NCBI GenBank assembly: GCA_017530505.1
Contig: JAFXMI010000006.1
Span: 1-46,279 of the forward strand
Length of the DNA stretch: 46,279 bases
From: Clostridia bacterium
GTDB taxonomy: Bacteria; Bacillota; Clostridia; TANB77; CAG-508
Direction of reading: 5' to 3'
This document shows positions 25,992 through 35,340 of the stretch, piece after piece (the stretch's first letter is position 1; every line of letters begins with the position of its first letter). A program made the translations under genes and the position numbers. The notes beneath the pieces were generated by a model, which was not told the DNA's origin, did no database searches, and saw nothing but the letters and a program-made list of their open reading frames with translations.

Positions 25992-27902
25992 TTAATATTT
26001 TACAACTAATTTTTTTATTTTATTATTTATATAGTTTTCTAATTTATTCATAAACATATTTGCTTCTATTTCTTTTTTTGATACCATATCTAATCCTTTT
26101 TCCCAACTGGCAGTAAGCTCTGGATTAAGCATATCTGGAATTGATTTTAATACGACGTCATAAACTGCTTCCCCCTTTTCTGTAGGAGTTATTATTTGAG
26201 TTTTAGAGTTTATACTTATATAATTTATTCTTTCTAATTTCTTAATTATTTCTCCGCGTGTTGCACTAGTTCCAATTCCAGCACCTTTAATTTGTTCTCT
26301 AAGTTCTTCATCTTCAATTAGCTTTCCCGCATTTTCCATTGCAAGAATAATAGAACCAGAATTATATCTAGTTGGTGGGGTTGTTTCTCCATATTTTATT
26401 TCATAGTTTTTAACTTCAATTTCTTGTTCTTTTTTTAAAGTTGATAAAAAAGATAAATCATTAACTTCATTTTCCTGTTTACTTTTATTCTTTAATACCT
26501 CTAAATATCCTAATTTTTGACAATGTTTTTCACTGGTTGTAAATAATTCTCCTTCAACATCAACAATAATAGATAATTTTTTATATTCAGCAGGTGGATA
26601 AAAAATAGAAATAAATCTTTTTACAATTAATCGATATACCTCTTTCTTTAAATCATCCAATTTATCATAATTTTCAAGTCCTTGCCCTGTTGGAATAATT
26701 GCATAATGATCAGTTATTTTACTATCATCAACATATTTCGTCTTGCTTAAATCTGTTTTATATTTTTCCTCAATCATTTTAGAAATATAGGAGCTTATTT
26801 CCTCATCTTTAAAGTTTTTATAAAGTCCATTTAAATTTTTACAAATCTCTTTAGAAATTGCAGAAGACAAAACTCTGGCATCTGTTCTAGGATATGTAAC
26901 CAGTTTTTTCTCGTACAATTCTTGGATAATATCTAAAGTTTCATCAGGTTTTATTTTAAAATTCTTAGTACATTCATTTTGAAGTTCAGCTAAATTAAAT
27001 AATAATGGTGCATTTTCCTTTAGCGTACTTTTTTTCACTTCCGTAATAACAGCTTTTTTTCCAGCTAAAAATTGAATAAATTTTTTTGCGTCATCTTCTT
27101 TTTTAAAACCATTATCATTATAAAGTAAATGGGATTCAAAAAGTTTTGATTTTTCGCTTACCTTCCAATCTGTTTTAAATGAAAATTCGTTTTCTCCAAA
27201 TCTACCTACTATCTTATAATATTTTGTTTTTACAAAATTTTTTATTTCCCTTTCTCTAGAAACTACCATTCCCAAAACACAGGTCATTACACGACCTACT
27301 GAAATAGAAACCTTTTCTTCATTTAAATCTTTTGCAATTCTTTTACCAAATATAATGGATAAAAGTCTTGAAAAATTTATTCCTATTAAATAATCCTCTT
27401 TTGCTCTTAAATAAGCAGAATCTGAAAGGCTATCATATTCTGTAGAATCTTTTGCCTCTTTAATTCCTCTTTTTATCTCATCCTCTGTCTGTGAATCAAT
27501 CCAAACTCTTTTTAATTTGGCTTTAGGATTAGGATTTGCCATCATCAAAACAAGTCTTTGAATATACTCTCCTTCCCTTCCAGAGTCTCCAGCATTGTAT
27601 ATTTCTTCTATATCATCTCTTTGCATTAATTTTTTTATAATTTCAAACTGCTTTTCTTGTATGCCACCAGATATCACCTCATATTTCCACTCTTTAGGAA
27701 TAAAAGGAAGTGTATCTAATCTCCAAAATTTTAAATTCTCATCATAAACTTCAGGGTAACTCATTGTAACTAAATGTCCATAACACCAAGTTATTATCCA
27801 TCCATTTGCTTCTATATAACCACTTTTTTTATTCTGTGGTAAATTTAACACTTTTGCAAATTCCATTGCTACAGATGGCTTTTCAGTAATAAGTAATTTC
27901 AT
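25992..27902 (-). CDS. topB: DNA topoisomerase III (type IA)
   Basis: This 636-residue topoisomerase relaxes and decatenates DNA. The TOPRIM domain starts LLITEKPSVAMEFAKVL and has the acidic triad in NAGDSGREGEYIQR. The nucleophile is Tyr337 in VTYPRTDARVLS. IGTSATRGEIIKKL is the conserved cap segment. No C-terminal zinc fingers follow. Length is slightly short of the usual 700. It lies outside the att sites, so it belongs to the chromosome as seen here, although TopB is often carried by conjugative elements. Three CGGs are all out of frame. Confidence 0.94.
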   Translation of the reverse strand: MKLLITEKPSVAMEFAKVLNLPQNKKSGYIEANGWIITWCYGHLVTMSYPEVYDENLKFWRLDTLPFIPKEWKYEVISGGIQEKQFEIIKKLMQRDDIEEIYNAGDSGREGEYIQRLVLMMANPNPKAKLKRVWIDSQTEDEIKRGIKEAKDSTEYDSLSDSAYLRAKEDYLIGINFSRLLSIIFGKRIAKDLNEEKVSISVGRVMTCVLGMVVSREREIKNFVKTKYYKIVGRFGENEFSFKTDWKVSEKSKLFESHLLYNDNGFKKEDDAKKFIQFLAGKKAVITEVKKSTLKENAPLLFNLAELQNECTKNFKIKPDETLDIIQELYEKKLVTYPRTDARVLSSAISKEICKNLNGLYKNFKDEEISSYISKMIEEKYKTDLSKTKYVDDSKITDHYAIIPTGQGLENYDKLDDLKKEVYRLIVKRFISIFYPPAEYKKLSIIVDVEGELFTTSEKHCQKLGYLEVLKNKSKQENEVNDLSFLSTLKKEQEIEVKNYEIKYGETTPPTRYNSGSIILAMENAGKLIEDEELREQIKGAGIGTSATRGEIIKKLERINYISINSKTQIITPTEKGEAVYDVVLKSIPDMLNPELTASWEKGLDMVSKKEIEANMFMNKLENYINNKIKKLVVKY

Positions 27903-28022
27903 ATAATTATATATTTTTTCTCCTTTTATAATAGTATTATTATATATTATCTACTATTTTAATTCAATAAATTTTATTATTTTTAATTATACTGTTTTTG
28001 TATCCGTTATAATTGATTGCCT

Positions 28023-28063
28023 ATATAAATTTATTAAAAGACATCGGCCGTAAATTGTAACTT
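28023..28063. repeat. Dispersed intergenic motif, copy 1
   Basis: The 17-bp sequence ATATAAATTTATTAAAA followed nearby by AATTGTAACTT occurs here and again at 45961-45995 in the window, in the same order and with different spacing. Its meaning is unknown. Confidence 0.4.
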
Positions 28064-28079
28064 GTACCCCTATTTCAGT

Positions 28080-28107
28080 AAAAAAAAGAGCAGATTTATC
28101 TCTGCTC
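28080..28107 (-). terminator. Terminator of the cohesin gene
   Basis: GAGCAGA pairs with TCTGCTC; on the minus strand the hairpin is followed by eight T. Confidence 0.85.
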
Positions 28108-28132
28108 AAATATATTTTATACTATATTAATT

Positions 28133-28915
28133 TTATTTTATGCTTTCATACTTAAAGTATGAGATTCCAGCTAAAACTAAAACCACAAATATTGCTTTCA
28201 TAATATTATCAGAAGCTCCTGTATAAGGAATATCTCCAGATTCTTGCACCTCTACATTTTTTGGTGTATTATTAACTGCTGGTTTAACAACATTATTTGT
28301 AACATTATTTACTGGTTTTTCAGTATTAGTATTTGTGTTTGTTTTATTATTGTTTGCATTTGAAGTAGAAGCATTAATTTGTTGTGGTTGTTGTGAATTT
28401 GAATTGCTACTATTTCCATCCCCTATTGAAGTAGGTGTATTTCCAACTGTAATTGTTGTAGAAATATCAGATGCAGGAATATCTACTGTACTATCAGAAG
28501 CTACTATACTTTTAAAACTTACTACTCCACTTTTTCCAGCTGTACCTGCTTTAGTCTTTAAAGTAACCTGTAAAACATCTTCATCAGTTTTAGCATAAGA
28601 CGTTTTTAGAAGAATTATTTTTCCTGTATCAGGAAAATAATTTGGTTGCCAACTATTTAATCCAGAAATACTTGAACTAGTTATAGTTTCAAATACCTTG
28701 GTATCATAACTAAAAATCCCAGATACTGAATTAATACCATTAATTCCTGCATCAATATTAGATACTTTAACTGTTATTGTAAATTCAGTTGATTCTGCAA
28801 CTGTATTCTTGCTAGCTGTCATTGATGCACTAAAACTAGAAGCACTAACTGTATTAATAAGTAAGGTAATAACCAATAAAATTACAAATGTGATTAATAT
28901 TAATTTTCTATTCAT
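28133..28915 (-). CDS. Cell-wall-sorted cohesin-domain protein
   Basis: The 260-residue protein has a signal peptide (about 1-25) and then one cohesin-like domain (about 27-160): FTITVKVSNIDAGINGI, VSGIFSYDTKVFE, IILLKTSYAKTDEDVLQVTL and GVVSFKSIVAS. An Asn/Thr-rich linker follows. It ends with a sortase-type signal: IPYTG, a hydrophobic stretch and a final basic tail. Cohesins bind dockerin domains of partner enzymes. The gene directly upstream encodes a dockerin-bearing protease, so this protein could anchor that protease to the wall. AAAGGAGAG lies before the ATG. No in-frame CGG occurs. Confidence 0.82.
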   Translation of the reverse strand: MNRKLILITFVILLVITLLINTVSASSFSASMTASKNTVAESTEFTITVKVSNIDAGINGINSVSGIFSYDTKVFETITSSSISGLNSWQPNYFPDTGKIILLKTSYAKTDEDVLQVTLKTKAGTAGKSGVVSFKSIVASDSTVDIPASDISTTITVGNTPTSIGDGNSSNSNSQQPQQINASTSNANNNKTNTNTNTEKPVNNVTNNVVKPAVNNTPKNVEVQESGDIPYTGASDNIMKAIFVVLVLAGISYFKYESIK

Positions 28916-29025
28916 CTTGTAACTCTCCTTTTCTATAGTATAACTTTTTATTTTTAAAAAATCAAGTGTTTTTTATTAGCTTTATATTACATTTGAGGTA
29001 AATTTATATTACAATTTCGTTAATT

Positions 29026-31188
29026 TTACAAATATCCTAGTAAATTAACCATTTGAGATAAGTCAGTTAGGGTAATTTTTCCATCAACATTTAAATCAGC
29101 TGCCTTAAAAATATCTCCAGTTAATCCATATTTACTTTCATCACCATAATGCCCAACTATTTTTGATAAATCAACTAATGTAAGAATACCATCACAATTA
29201 GTATCTCCTCTAACAATTAAAGTATATATTTTACCATCAGATAATTTCATCTTAGTTCCATTTTTTATTATCTCTGTTTCACTTAAACTTTTATTATTAG
29301 AATCGTAAAACTCTATACTAGTTGAATTTGTTACTAGATTTTTCTTAAAATTTTTAATACTTGTATCATGAAAAATTTTATAAATATCTGTATTTTTTAT
29401 TGTATATTTATCTGAAGTTATTGTAATTTCCTTTTCAGGTTCTTCAGGTTTGTCTGGATTTTCAGGTTTGTCTGGGTTCACAGGTTCTTCAGGTTCTTCA
29501 GGTTCCTTTGGTTCTTCTGGGACTTCAGGTTCTTCAGAATTATTATTTACGTATCCATCAAGTGTAAAAGCTTTTATTGTCATATCTGCTGTATTTAAAT
29601 CAAATCCAACTATTTTTTGTGAAGCTAAAGTTGTCCAATTATATCCATTAATAGAATATAAAGATTTACCTGGATTTCCAACAATTGTAGAATAAATACT
29701 ATTATTAACTGCAATTTCTATAGCAAAATCAAATCTATTAGAATCAGAGTTTTCTTCTACCACAACTGTAAATGTACTTCCTGTTAAATTTGTTTCCTCA
29801 ATAGGAATTCTATGATATCCAGCAGACAATACTTCTGTTGTTGCTACTAATTTACATGCACTAACAACTGGATTATTTCCAGCTGGATTTACATATATTT
29901 TTAAAGATTTTTCAGAAGGAATATCAATTCCTATATATTTTAAATTTTCTTGTTTAGAAATATCTCTATCAAACACTTCAGCAATATATCCTTTAGAGCG
30001 ATTATCTATTCCAATAGATGTATTTGAACCAGTTGGATTATATTGATAAATCCTATTATAATCAATTTCAGAAGCTGACTTAATTCCATATAAATATGTT
30101 TCTATTAAACTATCCTCATATGATATATATATATATCCATTATCAAATACTTTATCCCCATAACTATTTAAACAAATATATGCCCCATTATTTTTTGGTT
30201 TTGCTTCTCCTGTAAAATTATCTCTTGAATAATTATCGTCCCAACCTACTATTGTAACTGCATGATCCCTTAAAGCGCTTGCATCATTACAAAAATATGC
30301 AACTGATTTTGAAAAATCTAATTGATTACTGTAATACTCTTTTTTGTTACCTGCTGTTACAGCTGAAATAGCTCCATAAGTGGAAATATGTTTCTTAATT
30401 TCTTTTCTTAGAGCTTCTACTTCTTCAGTTGTATATGTTTTTAAATCGTTTAAATTTCCTCCATTTGTATAAGAAGAAATAACACCATCATTTGAATAAG
30501 TTTTATGTATTTCTGGAAAAACAATTGTTTCTGTAGCAATTGTGTCAACAGGTTTATTTAGGTCAGATAAATATATTTTATTTTCATTATTCTCAAAAGG
30601 CATATCACTTTCAAGCACAGCACCTTTACCATTTGTTAAATATGCTATTCCAAACTGAGCTAATCCACCAATTCCGGCCTCTCTATTTAAATTATCTTCA
30701 CTAATGCCATCAATAAAAGTTCTAATTAAAGAATAATCCATATGTCTTGGTGAAAATGTTTTTAATACTTTTTGTTTTAATGCAAGATTTGTTTCTAATA
30801 CACTTGTTAGAGAAAAAGCCCAACATTCGTTTGTTATTCCCTGTTGTTTAACATTAAGATCAATTTCGTCTTTTAAATTAAATTTAGTTTGTTCAAATTT
30901 GTTTTCACCAACTAATGAAAATTTTTTAAATTCACTTTTCTTGACTTGCTGTCTTAGTTGATTATACTTTATTCCATTCGAATATACAATATTTTTAGGT
31001 ATATCAATAGTAGAAATTCTTGGCATAAGAGTTTCTTTTTTTTCTTTTTCTGTTATTGATTGCCACCTTATATAATCTTCAGTAAGGTTCGTCGTCAACT
31101 TATACTCATCTGTTGCAAAAACTGAAAAATTTGAAAATATAATTGAAAATAAAATTACATATATGTATATTTTTTTTAATCTTCCCAT
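29026..31188 (-). CDS. Secreted papain-like (C1) cysteine protease with C-terminal dockerin
   Basis: The 720-residue protein has a signal peptide (cleavage after VFA, about residue 25) and a C1 peptidase domain. Active-site residues are Gln116 (oxyanion), Cys122 in TNECWAFS, His309 in RDHAVTIVGW and Asn341 in ICLNSYGD. A beta-rich domain follows (about 370-550), then a Pro/Glu linker and a spacer domain. At about 655-720 lies a type I dockerin with two calcium loops, GDTNCDGILTLVDLSKIV and ADLNVDGKITLTDLSQMV. Dockerins bind cohesins such as the one encoded 110 bp downstream. Proteases with dockerins are known from gut Ruminococcus. The sole CGG (GCC GGA) is out of frame. Confidence 0.92.
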   Translation of the reverse strand: MGRLKKIYIYVILFSIIFSNFSVFATDEYKLTTNLTEDYIRWQSITEKEKKETLMPRISTIDIPKNIVYSNGIKYNQLRQQVKKSEFKKFSLVGENKFEQTKFNLKDEIDLNVKQQGITNECWAFSLTSVLETNLALKQKVLKTFSPRHMDYSLIRTFIDGISEDNLNREAGIGGLAQFGIAYLTNGKGAVLESDMPFENNENKIYLSDLNKPVDTIATETIVFPEIHKTYSNDGVISSYTNGGNLNDLKTYTTEEVEALRKEIKKHISTYGAISAVTAGNKKEYYSNQLDFSKSVAYFCNDASALRDHAVTIVGWDDNYSRDNFTGEAKPKNNGAYICLNSYGDKVFDNGYIYISYEDSLIETYLYGIKSASEIDYNRIYQYNPTGSNTSIGIDNRSKGYIAEVFDRDISKQENLKYIGIDIPSEKSLKIYVNPAGNNPVVSACKLVATTEVLSAGYHRIPIEETNLTGSTFTVVVEENSDSNRFDFAIEIAVNNSIYSTIVGNPGKSLYSINGYNWTTLASQKIVGFDLNTADMTIKAFTLDGYVNNNSEEPEVPEEPKEPEEPEEPVNPDKPENPDKPEEPEKEITITSDKYTIKNTDIYKIFHDTSIKNFKKNLVTNSTSIEFYDSNNKSLSETEIIKNGTKMKLSDGKIYTLIVRGDTNCDGILTLVDLSKIVGHYGDESKYGLTGDIFKAADLNVDGKITLTDLSQMVNLLGYL

Positions 31189-31501
31189 TTATTATTCGTT
31201 TCTCTCTTTCTATTATTTAATAAAGTATAAAAAAATTATTCACATAATTTAATTTTATCATTAAAATAATATGATTTCAAGACTTTTTTAAATTGAAATA
31301 AACTATTTGAAAATATTTATATCTATGTATAGTTATTTTTTTTTACGGTTAATTAGATAAAAAAAAAAATTATTATTTATATTAAATTTTTATTACATTT
31401 AAAATGTTATTAAATTGTAATATAATATTAATAATATTGATATTCAAATTTTCAAAAAAAGCGATATAATAATTATATACTAAAGATTATAAGGAGATTT
31501 T
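31189..31501. other. Divergent AT-rich promoter region
   Basis: This region between the dockerin protease (minus) and the metallopeptidase-like gene (plus) has long A and T runs and no ORF. TATAAT at 31465-31470 with TTCAAA 16 bp upstream may be the promoter of the plus-strand gene. Nothing else is recognised. Confidence 0.4.
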
Positions 31502-32632
31502 ATGAGCATAAATTCTACACTTAAGAAAGAGGGGATAACTGTAATAAGCCCTCTTAGTACACTTGAAATAAATAAAATAGCTTCCAAAATTGCAGATCTT
31601 TTATGTTCATCTTTTCCTGAACATAATTTAAATAGAAGCGATTTATTTATTTCTATTTCTAGATTGAACATGTATATTGCAAAAATGCCAAATATTCAAG
31701 AAAAAGCAAAATATTTTTATAAGAATAATTCTATTTATTTTAGTGAAGAAATAAATTTAGATGATTTAAATACTTTAGCTGTTCATGAATGTATACATTT
31801 TTTGCAAGAATTAAAAGATAAAAGAGGAAGAGTTACAAGGCTTGGATTATACAAGTTGCGTGGGAAATCTTGTGGAATGGGTATTAATGAAGCAGCTGTT
31901 CAACTAATGGCTTCAGAAGCTACAAAGTCAAAATTAGATACTGTTCATTACTATAAAATGAATTTAACTACACCAAGCCCTGATTACTACCCTATAGAAA
32001 CTGCTATTATTAGAGAAATATCTTATTTTACTGGTACATATCCTCTATTTCATAGTGTTTTATTTAGTAATGATGTTTTTAAAAATACCTTTATTGCTAA
32101 ATCAAGCGAAAAAACTTTTTATCAAATTGAATATAATTTTGATTTACTTATACATTATCAAGAAGAACTTTCAATTGAAATGTATAATTTACAGAATTGT
32201 ACTGAAAATAATACTTCACTTAATAAAATGAGATTAATTTCAAAAAGAATAGACGCTTTAAAAAATATTATTTTACAAATTACTTTAGAAATGCAAAATA
32301 CTATTATTTATAATTGTTTTAACAAGGAGTTTGAACATATTAGAGATAATGATGGTTTAAAAGATTTTCATGAACATTTATATAATTTTAAAAATTTCCT
32401 TATAGATACAGAAGGCTATAATTATTATAATCAATTCTATTGTGATATGATGAATAAATTAGAAGAAAAACGTGAATTGATTAAAAAATATGGAAATTTG
32501 ATTCTTTTTGAGGAATCTAATAAAGACTTAATGCTAATTGATAAACCTTCATATGGTTTTAGTTTTTTTAAAATATTTTTTGCAAAACTTAAATTATTAG
32601 CTGAAGAAATGTTACGAGAAAAAGACATTTAA
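31502..32632 (+). CDS. Putative zinc metallopeptidase (HExxH), unknown family
   Basis: The 376-residue protein has VHECIHFLQEL (about residues 94-104) with a classical HExxH zinc site, followed about 30 residues later by GMGINEAAVQLM, whose Glu could be the third ligand as in gluzincins. There is no signal peptide, so it probably acts in the cytosol. The C-terminal half is helical, and the last 40 residues include a hydrophobic stretch (YGFSFFKIFFAKLKLL). AAGGAGA is 5 nt before the ATG. No known family is recognised beyond the metal site. It is a single gene ended by a long hairpin. Confidence 0.65.
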   Translation: MSINSTLKKEGITVISPLSTLEINKIASKIADLLCSSFPEHNLNRSDLFISISRLNMYIAKMPNIQEKAKYFYKNNSIYFSEEINLDDLNTLAVHECIHFLQELKDKRGRVTRLGLYKLRGKSCGMGINEAAVQLMASEATKSKLDTVHYYKMNLTTPSPDYYPIETAIIREISYFTGTYPLFHSVLFSNDVFKNTFIAKSSEKTFYQIEYNFDLLIHYQEELSIEMYNLQNCTENNTSLNKMRLISKRIDALKNIILQITLEMQNTIIYNCFNKEFEHIRDNDGLKDFHEHLYNFKNFLIDTEGYNYYNQFYCDMMNKLEEKRELIKKYGNLILFEESNKDLMLIDKPSYGFSFFKIFFAKLKLLAEEMLREKDI

Positions 32633-32646
32633 TTTTAAAATAAACT

Positions 32647-32688
32647 ATTTAAATGGATGTTTCTAGTAAAAGAAACATCCATTTAAAT
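32647..32688. terminator. 18-bp perfect hairpin between convergent genes
   Basis: ATTTAAATGGATGTTTCT pairs fully with its reverse complement around AGTAAA. It overlaps the stop codon of the uracil-DNA glycosylase gene and likely ends transcription from both sides. Confidence 0.75.
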
Positions 32689-33241
32689 ATTATCATACTC
32701 AATTTTTACCTCTTTTAAATCTTCCCAAAAATCTATTTTTTTGTTTTCATCTCTTAATAATGCTGCGGGATGAAAAGTTGGCATATATTTTATTTCTTTT
32801 TTTATAATCCACTTTCCTCTTACTTTAGTAATTGCATATTCCTCTCCCAAAATATTTTTAAGAGCAACACTACCTAAAAGTACAATTATTTTTGGCTTAA
32901 TTATTAATACTTGGTTTCTTAGATAATCTAAACAAGCAATTGCTTCATCCTTTTCTGGATTTCTATTATTTGGTGGCCTACATTTTATAATATTTGCAAT
33001 ATAAACCTCTTCCCTTTTAATTCCTATACCTTTAAAAGCTTGATTCATAAGTTTTCCAGCTCTACCAATAAAAGGAATTCCTTGTTCATCCTCATCTGCA
33101 CCAGGACCTTCACCAATAAACATTAAATCTGCTTTTGGATTTCCGAATTCCAAAAACAGTTTGTTTTCTTCCCATATTGCAAAGTTTACACTTAGTACAT
33201 TTTTTTACTTCTTCATTTATTTCTTCTAAATAAGAATACAT
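32683..33241 (-). CDS. Family 4 uracil-DNA glycosylase (CGG +1 shift)
   Basis: From ATG 33241, 32 codons lead to CGG at 33145-33143. Skipping the C gives GGA AAT CCA and an open frame to 32683, for 185 residues. The first segment holds two iron-sulfur Cys residues (KCTKCKLC) and ends TVFGI. The shift supplies the conserved Gly of FGIGNPKADLMFIGEGPG, then DEDEQGIPFIGRAGKL, IIKCRPPNNRNP and the end motif TFHPAALLRD. The Fe-S and active-site parts are therefore joined only by the frameshift. It removes uracil from DNA for base excision repair. A start codon inside the second frame would give a protein lacking the first Cys pair. Confidence 0.92.
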
Positions 33242-33278
33242 TTTTATAATCCTTTTTTTATATTATTTTTGTAAAATA

Positions 33279-34073
33279 TTACAATGTAACTATCATTGTA
33301 GCTCTTCCACCAAATAAATTTCCTTCTACTCTTACAGATTCTACTTTGTCTCCGTTGCAAACACTACAAATACCACAATCTATAATATTTTCCTTTTTAA
33401 TTCCGAGACTTTCTAACATTATTCTATTTATTAAAACAGTATCTATATTATATTTTTTAATTCCATCTTCTTCCTTTCCAATTTCAATGAATTCTTCTAT
33501 TCTTCCTGTATAATAAAAAATTCTTTCACAAATTTCTTTTACATCTTCATCAACTTCAAAATGATCTTTCCTAATTGAAGGACTAATAAAACATAAAATA
33601 TCTTTTGCTTTACAATCATAATAATTAACCATTTTTAAAACAGCTTTTTCAACAATCTTTTGAAAAGTTCCTTTCCAGCCAGAATGAATATTAGCAATTA
33701 CTTTTCTTTTTGGATCGAACAAAATAAACAGTATACAATCTGCGTTTTTCGTAGTTAATGTAATGTCTAATTTATTTGTTATAAGCCCATCTACATTATT
33801 TAACATTTCTGTAGTTTCAACTTTATCAATACATTTTACATTATTACTATGTGTTTGTACTGGTTGAACAATTGTATTTACATCTATATTCAACACTTTA
33901 CACAACTTTTCATAACTTGAAAAATTCCTTTTTTGATTAAATCCAAAATCAATATCATTACTTTTTAAAGTATATGCATGTCTAATTCCGTAATTTAAGA
34001 GTCTTTTAAATTGAATAAACTCTATTCCATCTTTTTTGACAAATATTATTTCTTTATTTTTATTTTGGAACAT
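33279..34073 (-). CDS. Laccase-domain (YfiH/DUF152, LACC1-type) protein
   Basis: The 264-residue protein has the family core: IVQPVQTHSNNVKCID, TTKNADCILFILFDPKRK, NIHSGWKGTFQKIVEKAV and CGICSVCNGD. The His and Cys residues in these segments form the metal site. Members were first called multicopper polyphenol oxidases. Members studied since show purine nucleoside phosphorylase or adenosine deaminase activity, so a nucleoside role is more likely. A 37-bp gap separates it from the uracil-DNA glycosylase downstream, suggesting co-transcription. Three CGGs are out of frame. Confidence 0.9.
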   Translation of the reverse strand: MFQNKNKEIIFVKKDGIEFIQFKRLLNYGIRHAYTLKSNDIDFGFNQKRNFSSYEKLCKVLNIDVNTIVQPVQTHSNNVKCIDKVETTEMLNNVDGLITNKLDITLTTKNADCILFILFDPKRKVIANIHSGWKGTFQKIVEKAVLKMVNYYDCKAKDILCFISPSIRKDHFEVDEDVKEICERIFYYTGRIEEFIEIGKEEDGIKKYNIDTVLINRIMLESLGIKKENIIDCGICSVCNGDKVESVRVEGNLFGGRATMIVTL

Positions 34074-34125
34074 AATTACTCTCTTTCTTTTAATTAATTC
34101 TTAAATATTAAATATATAAGAAATA

Positions 34126-35205
34126 CTATTTAAAAATTCTAGGCACTCTATTTGAAATTGTTGACATAATTTCATAGTTTATTGTTCCTAAACTATTTGC
34201 AATTTTATCTAAAGTTATAATTTCATTATCCCAAATATAAACCTTGCTACCAACTTCTACACCTGGTATATTACTAACATCAACCATAAAACTATCCATA
34301 CATATTGTTCCAATTATTTTTGCCTTTCTTGCGTTAATAACAACATATCCATTATGATAATATTCTCTTCTAATTCCATCTGCATATCCAATAGGAACTG
34401 TAGCAACTTTTGTATTTTTTTCTGCTATAAATCTTCTTCCATAACTTATACTCTCCCCTTTATTTACATCCTTTAAAAAATTAATTGTTGAAACTAATTT
34501 AGCAACAGGTTTAAGATTAATTTTTTTCCCAGCTCCATTATAACTTTCATAGCCATATAAGATAATACCTGGTCTTACTAAATTAAAATAACTTTCTTTA
34601 AAATTTAAAATTCCATTAGATGCTGAACAGTGTATATATTTTAGTTTACCAATCTTTTTTTCAATTATTTGAACAGCTTGCTCAAATTTTTTTATTTGCA
34701 TCCTTGTATAGTCCTTATCTGTATCTGCAACGGAAAAATGTGTATAAGCCCCTTCAACAATTATGTTTTCAGTTTTTTTTATTTCATCAATAAAACTTTC
34801 CAACTTTTCAATTGAAATTCCAGTTCTACCCATTCCTGTTTCAATTTCTAAATGAACTTTTATTCTTCTTTTTTTCTTTAAAATTTTTCTTAAAAACTCT
34901 ATTGAAGAAAGTCCAATTGTAATATTATTTTCTAAAATCGTCATATAGTCTGTAATATCAGGCTGATTTAAACATAATATTTCATTTTTATAACCTATTT
35001 GTCTTAAATTTTTTCCCTCTTCCGCTATTGCAACAGCAACAATTTTGAATCTATTTAAAATATCTTTTCTATAATTTATATATGTTCCATAGCAATTTGC
35101 CTTAACAACAGGCATTAATGTAATTTTATTACCAACATACTTTTGAATTTCATTTACATTAGATTCAAAAGCATTTAAATCTATCTCCATATAAGATGAT
35201 CTCAT
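34126..35205 (-). CDS. alr: Alanine racemase
   Basis: This 359-residue PLP enzyme converts L- to D-alanine for peptidoglycan. MPVVKANCYG contains the PLP lysine (about residue 35). ISYGRRFIAEKNTKVATVPIGYADGI holds the catalytic Tyr segment of the C-terminal beta domain, and GTICMDSFMVDVS is the standard carboxylate-binding part. The N-terminal TIM barrel is complete. The KANCYG Cys replaces the more usual Ala/Gly of KANAYG. It is the first gene before the laccase-domain gene and may form an operon with it. Confidence 0.94.
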   Translation of the reverse strand: MRSSYMEIDLNAFESNVNEIQKYVGNKITLMPVVKANCYGTYINYRKDILNRFKIVAVAIAEEGKNLRQIGYKNEILCLNQPDITDYMTILENNITIGLSSIEFLRKILKKKRRIKVHLEIETGMGRTGISIEKLESFIDEIKKTENIIVEGAYTHFSVADTDKDYTRMQIKKFEQAVQIIEKKIGKLKYIHCSASNGILNFKESYFNLVRPGIILYGYESYNGAGKKINLKPVAKLVSTINFLKDVNKGESISYGRRFIAEKNTKVATVPIGYADGIRREYYHNGYVVINARKAKIIGTICMDSFMVDVSNIPGVEVGSKVYIWDNEIITLDKIANSLGTINYEIMSTISNRVPRIFK

Positions 35206-35340
35206 TAAACCACTTCTTTCCTAAAAAATTAGATTTAAATATAAATATACAAAACTATTCGATATTTAAAAAAATATAAGTTTTTATTATACTTGATAAG
35301 CTGCTTTTATAAGAAATATATCCAATTATTTAAATAATAA

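Noticed and set aside
29450..29695. Plus-strand Gly/Ser-rich ORF
   Set aside because: It is the antisense reading of the Pro/Glu linker of the dockerin protease.
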